Source: Chamaesiphon sp. (GTDB lineage: Bacteria > Cyanobacteriota > Cyanobacteriia > Cyanobacteriales > Chamaesiphonaceae). From it: a stretch of DNA of 8,143 nt. The position numbers and the translations under genes were made by a program. Below are positions 5,576-8,143 of the stretch, one piece after another. A model generated the notes under the pieces. The model searched no databases, had not been told where the DNA came from, and worked only from the letters and a program-made list of their open reading frames with translations. Position 1 is the first letter of the stretch. Each line of letters opens with the position of its first letter. Location of the stretch: NCBI GenBank assembly GCA_026785875.1, contig JAJAZF010000580.1, positions 1-8,143 on the forward strand. The letters are read 5' to 3'.

Positions 5576-5977
5576 ATGAACGACAAACACACAATTTTCG
5601 TGTGCCAATCTTGCGCTGGTAATTGGCAAAATGGCAGAGAAGTAGGCAATAGCTGCGGTTATTTACTCCATCAAGAATTGACGGCTCAATTAGCTGCAAG
5701 CCAATTAAATGAAGACTTTGAGGTCAAAGCAGTTAAATGTATGGGCGCGTGCAATCGTCCCTGCGTTGTTGCTTTTGCTGCGGCTGGTAAATCCACTTAT
5801 CTATTTGGAGATCTAGATCGCACTGCTCTAGCTGAAGTATCTCAGTCTATTTTGGAGTGTGCTAGTCTTTACTATCGCCAGCCAGACGGCGTGATGAAAT
5901 GGTTGGAGCGTCCCGAACGGCTCAGAAAAAGCGTAATTGGGATTATTCCTAGCATTGAAATACCAGTAAGCATCTAA
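5576..5977 (+). CDS. DUF1636 metal-binding / ferredoxin-like protein under B12 riboswitch
   Basis: A 133-residue soluble protein with the cysteine pattern of the DUF1636 family and of thioredoxin-like [2Fe-2S] ferredoxins: C10-x-x-C13 at the N-terminus, C27, and C55-M-G-A-C59-x-x-x-C63 in KCMGACNRPC. The core from 48 to 80 (VKAVKCMGAC...VVAFAAAGKSTYLFGDL) reads as the beta strands around the cluster. No signal peptide or membrane segment is seen. Known of the family: members are predicted metal binders of unproven function, and from memory they recur near cobalamin genes. Here the cobalamin riboswitch sits directly upstream, so the protein should be made when B12 is scarce. A role in cobalt or cobalamin supply, or as an electron donor to a cobalamin step, is inference. 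The start is supported by the GAGGGG ribosome site. It stands alone on the plus strand, with 251 bases before the next gene. Confidence 0.85.
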   Translation: MNDKHTIFVCQSCAGNWQNGREVGNSCGYLLHQELTAQLAASQLNEDFEVKAVKCMGACNRPCVVAFAAAGKSTYLFGDLDRTALAEVSQSILECASLYYRQPDGVMKWLERPERLRKSVIGIIPSIEIPVSI

Positions 5978-5995
5978 GCAAAATTCATCATTATT

Positions 5996-6019
5996 GTGCT
6001 GTCTAAATTTAGACAGTAC
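5996..6019. terminator. Perfect dyad after DUF1636: weak terminator or operator
   Basis: CTGTCTAAATTTAGACAG (5999-6016) is a perfect 18-base palindrome, extended to a 12-pair stem in RNA by flanking GUG/UAC with one G-U pair. It begins 19 bases after the DUF1636 stop. No U-tract follows, so it is not a standard intrinsic terminator. It could be an mRNA 3'-end stem or the binding site of a dimeric regulator acting on the downstream receptor gene. Confidence 0.4.
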
Positions 6020-6120
6020 TTGTCTTTGGTATGTCAGCCCAAGCTAATTACTAGAAGTTTCTCTTAACTTTTAGTGAGAACTTTTAGCAACTATTTTTTA
6101 GAGCCGATCGACTTTTGGTT

Positions 6121-6148
6121 TTGATGTTATTATTATGGGAATGATAAT
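6121..6148 (+). promoter_or_regulatory. Candidate promoter of the TonB-dependent receptor gene
   Basis: TTGATG (6121-6126) and GATAAT (6143-6148) are spaced by 16 bases. The -10 lies inside Fur/Zur operator 3, as expected for a repressible promoter. The leader to the ATG would be about 70-75 bases. The rest of the 251-base gap shows the dyad at 5996 and nothing else I recognise. Confidence 0.4.
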
Positions 6149-6155
6149 CGTTCTC
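6137..6155. promoter_or_regulatory. Fur/Zur-type operator 3, upstream of the TonB-dependent receptor
   Basis: GGGAATGATAATCGTTCTC matches the 19-base Fur box in 15 positions and the Zur 7-1-7 pattern in 12 of 14. It lies 73 bases before the receptor start. Outer-membrane receptors are classical Fur targets, and some cyanobacterial ones are Zur targets. Confidence 0.68.
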
Positions 6156-6228
6156 ATGTATTGTCCGATCTCGATCGACTTGCCAAACCACCGAAATTAA
6201 CCCGTAATCCTTCCAGATAACCAGATTC

Positions 6229-8088
6229 ATGCCCGCTAAAAATATTAATTATCTCCGTTCGATCGAAATCCTCCTCATCGCTGTACTACTAGGAGTAAGT
6301 TTGGATGCAAAGCAATCCAGTCTTGCCCAACAACCCCCGACACTACAACCAGAAGCAGCCCCAGCCAAAGTCGAAGATCTAGAAATCAATGTCTATGGCG
6401 ATCGGTTATTGAGTAAACCGATTTATTCGCCCTTCCGCAAAGAAGGGACACTCAAAGATTCTACCCGTCCAGCTTACGTCATTAATCAGAACGAAATTAA
6501 AGCTCAAGGAGCTAGAACGGTGCGCGAAGCACTTCAATCATTACCAGGGATTTTGGGCGCGGGAACGGTGGGAACGGAAGTGAATGCTCTGAGCGGTCAA
6601 TTTATTAGGGGTAGCAACGCATCGCAGGTGTTAATCTTATTAGATGGTCGCCCAATTAATAACTTGGGTTCGGGTGGATTCGATTTAGGTGAATTTTCAA
6701 CGAGTGTCGTCGATCGCATTGAAGTCTTACCTGGCGGTGGTTCTACCCTCTATGGTTCGGATGCGATCGGCGGTATTATTAATATCGTGACTAGTCGCCC
6801 GACGAGCGATAAACTTTCATTTAGTACCCAAGCAGAAGTAGGTAATCTCGGGTATACCAAATTTGGTGTTAATGTCAGTAAAAGAGATGGAAATATTGGC
6901 TGGTTAATTGGTTACGATCGCATTCAGGCAAATAATAATTACGCATATTCGATTCCATCTGCCAACTTTTCAGGAACGCGCACGAATAATGATGCTACTT
7001 ATAATAACCTGCGAGTACGAGCGGATGTCGATCTGAGCGATCGAACTAAATTAAATTTTACAGGTATATTACTCTCAAAAAACCAAGGAGTTCCTGGGGG
7101 AGTGCCAATTCCTAGCCCTCTAAACGGACAAGGATTTTTTAATACGCTCACAGATGCCAATCGGAAATATAACGACCAAGTTTTATTCGATGTAGGAGTA
7201 GAGCAAAAACTTGGTAATAGTAATGATTCTACCCTGACGGCGAGAGTTTATTACGATCTTTTGAGTACGCGCTTTGATAGTCGAACTGCCTTTGCGGAGG
7301 CACTATCGATTCAAAATGGACAAGTAATTAAAACCGTAACACCTCAAACTCAACGCCAATTTGATAGCAAACAAAAGTCTCTTGGGATTCAAACTCAGCA
7401 CAACTGGCAAATTACACCCACCCAAAATATTGCTTACGGCTTTGACTATCGCAGTACAAATAATCGTAGTACTACTAATAACATTGCGAGTGGAACTCAG
7501 ACAGTCGGTTATGATGGCACGATTACTCAGGGTGCATTATTCGCTCAGTACAATGTCGATCTAAATCCACAGGTACGAGCTACAGCAGGGTTACGTCAAG
7601 ATTTTAGTAGTCTAGCCAATGGTGGCGCAACTTCTCCCGCGCTTGGCGTTAAATGGGATCTAAATCCGGCGACAACTCTTCGCGCCAATTATATTCGGAA
7701 TTTTCGGACTCCGACTTTATCAAATCTATTTTCTACCAATCCTACATTTATTGGCAACCCTAATTTATTACCCGAAATTGGCAATAGTTTCGATGTCGGC
7801 GTAGACCAAAAATTGGGTAACTTTGGACTATTACGGTTGACGGCATTTCAGAACAATATTAGTAATGTGGTGGCATTTCAACGCGTCGCGCCGCCTGTAA
7901 ATGGAATATCGGGAACTTGGACTAATATTGGCGAGGTGCAGACGCAAGGAATTGAAGCATCGTTAAATGCAAAATTAGCTACAAATCTCTATGGATTTGT
8001 TAACTACTCCCTTCCCAGTGTAGAATTAGACGTAAAGCAGAGAAACATTGATGAATCGAACGGAGCAGCTAAATGGCAAAAAGTTTGA
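6229..8088 (+). CDS. TonB-dependent outer-membrane receptor, BtuB-like plug; C-terminus apparently disrupted
   Basis: The frame encodes 619 residues of a TonB-dependent transporter, a beta barrel that imports chelated metals or cobalamin across the outer membrane. A signal peptide (hydrophobic core at about 13-25, cleavage near SLA-QQ34) is followed by a possible TonB box, LEINVYG, at 51-57. The plug domain covers about 78-190; FIRGSNASQVLILLDG (125-140) and GSDAIGGIINIVT (176-188) closely resemble the BtuB plug. Barrel strands follow to GFVNY at about 593. The last 26 residues do not look like a barrel end. The normal C-terminal strands (roughly 80-110 residues with a terminal aromatic) are missing, and the coding sequence there runs into a probable insertion sequence, so the gene is likely inactive. 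No AMIN domain is present. The start at ATG 6229 is supported by the signal peptide; its ribosome site is weak. A Fur/Zur box lies upstream. The ligand could be cobalamin or a siderophore. Confidence 0.88.
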   Translation: MPAKNINYLRSIEILLIAVLLGVSLDAKQSSLAQQPPTLQPEAAPAKVEDLEINVYGDRLLSKPIYSPFRKEGTLKDSTRPAYVINQNEIKAQGARTVREALQSLPGILGAGTVGTEVNALSGQFIRGSNASQVLILLDGRPINNLGSGGFDLGEFSTSVVDRIEVLPGGGSTLYGSDAIGGIINIVTSRPTSDKLSFSTQAEVGNLGYTKFGVNVSKRDGNIGWLIGYDRIQANNNYAYSIPSANFSGTRTNNDATYNNLRVRADVDLSDRTKLNFTGILLSKNQGVPGGVPIPSPLNGQGFFNTLTDANRKYNDQVLFDVGVEQKLGNSNDSTLTARVYYDLLSTRFDSRTAFAEALSIQNGQVIKTVTPQTQRQFDSKQKSLGIQTQHNWQITPTQNIAYGFDYRSTNNRSTTNNIASGTQTVGYDGTITQGALFAQYNVDLNPQVRATAGLRQDFSSLANGGATSPALGVKWDLNPATTLRANYIRNFRTPTLSNLFSTNPTFIGNPNLLPEIGNSFDVGVDQKLGNFGLLRLTAFQNNISNVVAFQRVAPPVNGISGTWTNIGEVQTQGIEASLNAKLATNLYGFVNYSLPSVELDVKQRNIDESNGAAKWQKV

Positions 8089-8143
8089 AGAGCAAGAATG
8101 GCAAAAATTGTTTAACAAACATCAACAGGGATATATCAGAACA
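8007..8143 (+). mobile_element. Left end of an insertion sequence, probably IS630-like (truncated by window)
   Basis: Receptor homology ends at GFVNY, and a new coding start lies 44 bases further on, the usual distance from an IS terminus to its transposase gene. A TA dinucleotide at 8005-8006 immediately precedes the proposed end (CTCCCTTCCCAGTGTAG), consistent with the TA target duplicated by IS630/Tc1-mariner elements. The right end, its inverted repeat and the second TA lie beyond the window, so the boundary is an inference. Confidence 0.5.
8051..8143 (+). CDS. Transposase-like N-terminus (3' end outside window)
   Basis: An open frame from ATG 8051 to the window edge gives 31 residues, ending with FEEQEWQKLFNKHQQGYIR-T. 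The polar helical character and the W-x-x-L-x-x-x-H-x-x-x-Y-I-R spacing recall the region just before the helix-turn-helix of cyanobacterial IS630-family transposase ORFs. It overlaps the disrupted receptor frame in another phase. With only 31 residues, the family assignment is tentative; the gene being foreign to the receptor is better supported. Confidence 0.5.
   Translation, partial: MNRTEQLNGKKFEEQEWQKLFNKHQQGYIRT

Noticed and set aside
7361..7564. Out-of-phase plus-strand frame inside the receptor gene
   Set aside because: It lies wholly within strongly supported barrel-coding sequence and has no start signal.

Overview
The window is almost certainly from a cyanobacterium. It has four exact copies of the cyanobacterial HIP1 palindrome GCGATCGC (576, 2061, 2781, 3620) and is rich in CGATCG in general. 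It also has a heptanucleotide tandem repeat of the kind common in these genomes, and protein families typical of the phylum (a WD40 propeller behind cysS, a compact CobW-like GTPase, paired metallophosphoesterases, a TonB-dependent receptor). The genus cannot be fixed from the sequence.

Layout. Positions 1-486 hold the 3' end of cysS, overlapping a WD40 beta-propeller gene (471-1625). Facing it is a penicillin-binding-protein-4-like D-Ala-D-Ala carboxypeptidase (2596-1670, minus) whose large insert between the first two active-site motifs is missing. The 317-base gap at 2597-2913 carries a Fur/Zur-type operator, a possible plus-strand promoter and what looks like the decayed C-terminus of an ABC exporter ATPase. 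A minus-strand operon follows, read from 5264 down to 2914: a shortened COG0523/CobW-like GTPase, a metallophosphoesterase with Cys at two conserved metal-site positions (4-base overlap with the GTPase gene), a five-copy TTATTAC tandem repeat, and a second metallophosphoesterase homologue that has lost nearly all catalytic residues.

Divergent from that operon, a clear cobalamin riboswitch (about 5408-5533) precedes a DUF1636 CxxC/CxxxCxxxC metal-binding protein (5576-5977). A second Fur/Zur-type operator precedes cobW and a third precedes a BtuB-like TonB-dependent receptor (6229-8088). That receptor loses homology near residue 593, where an insertion sequence, probably IS630-like, seems to begin (about 8007) and runs off the window with a transposase-like N-terminus (8051-8143).

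Taken together, 2.6-8.1 kb reads as a metal and cobalamin island. An outer-membrane receptor, a B12-sensing leader on a small redox or metal protein, and a GTPase-phosphatase operon are linked by three near-identical metalloregulator sites. The joint role of the GTPase, Cys-substituted phosphatase and dead phosphatase is not known to me. It is the best candidate here for an undescribed system. The insertion, the exporter relic and the shortened DacB show that the region is being rearranged.
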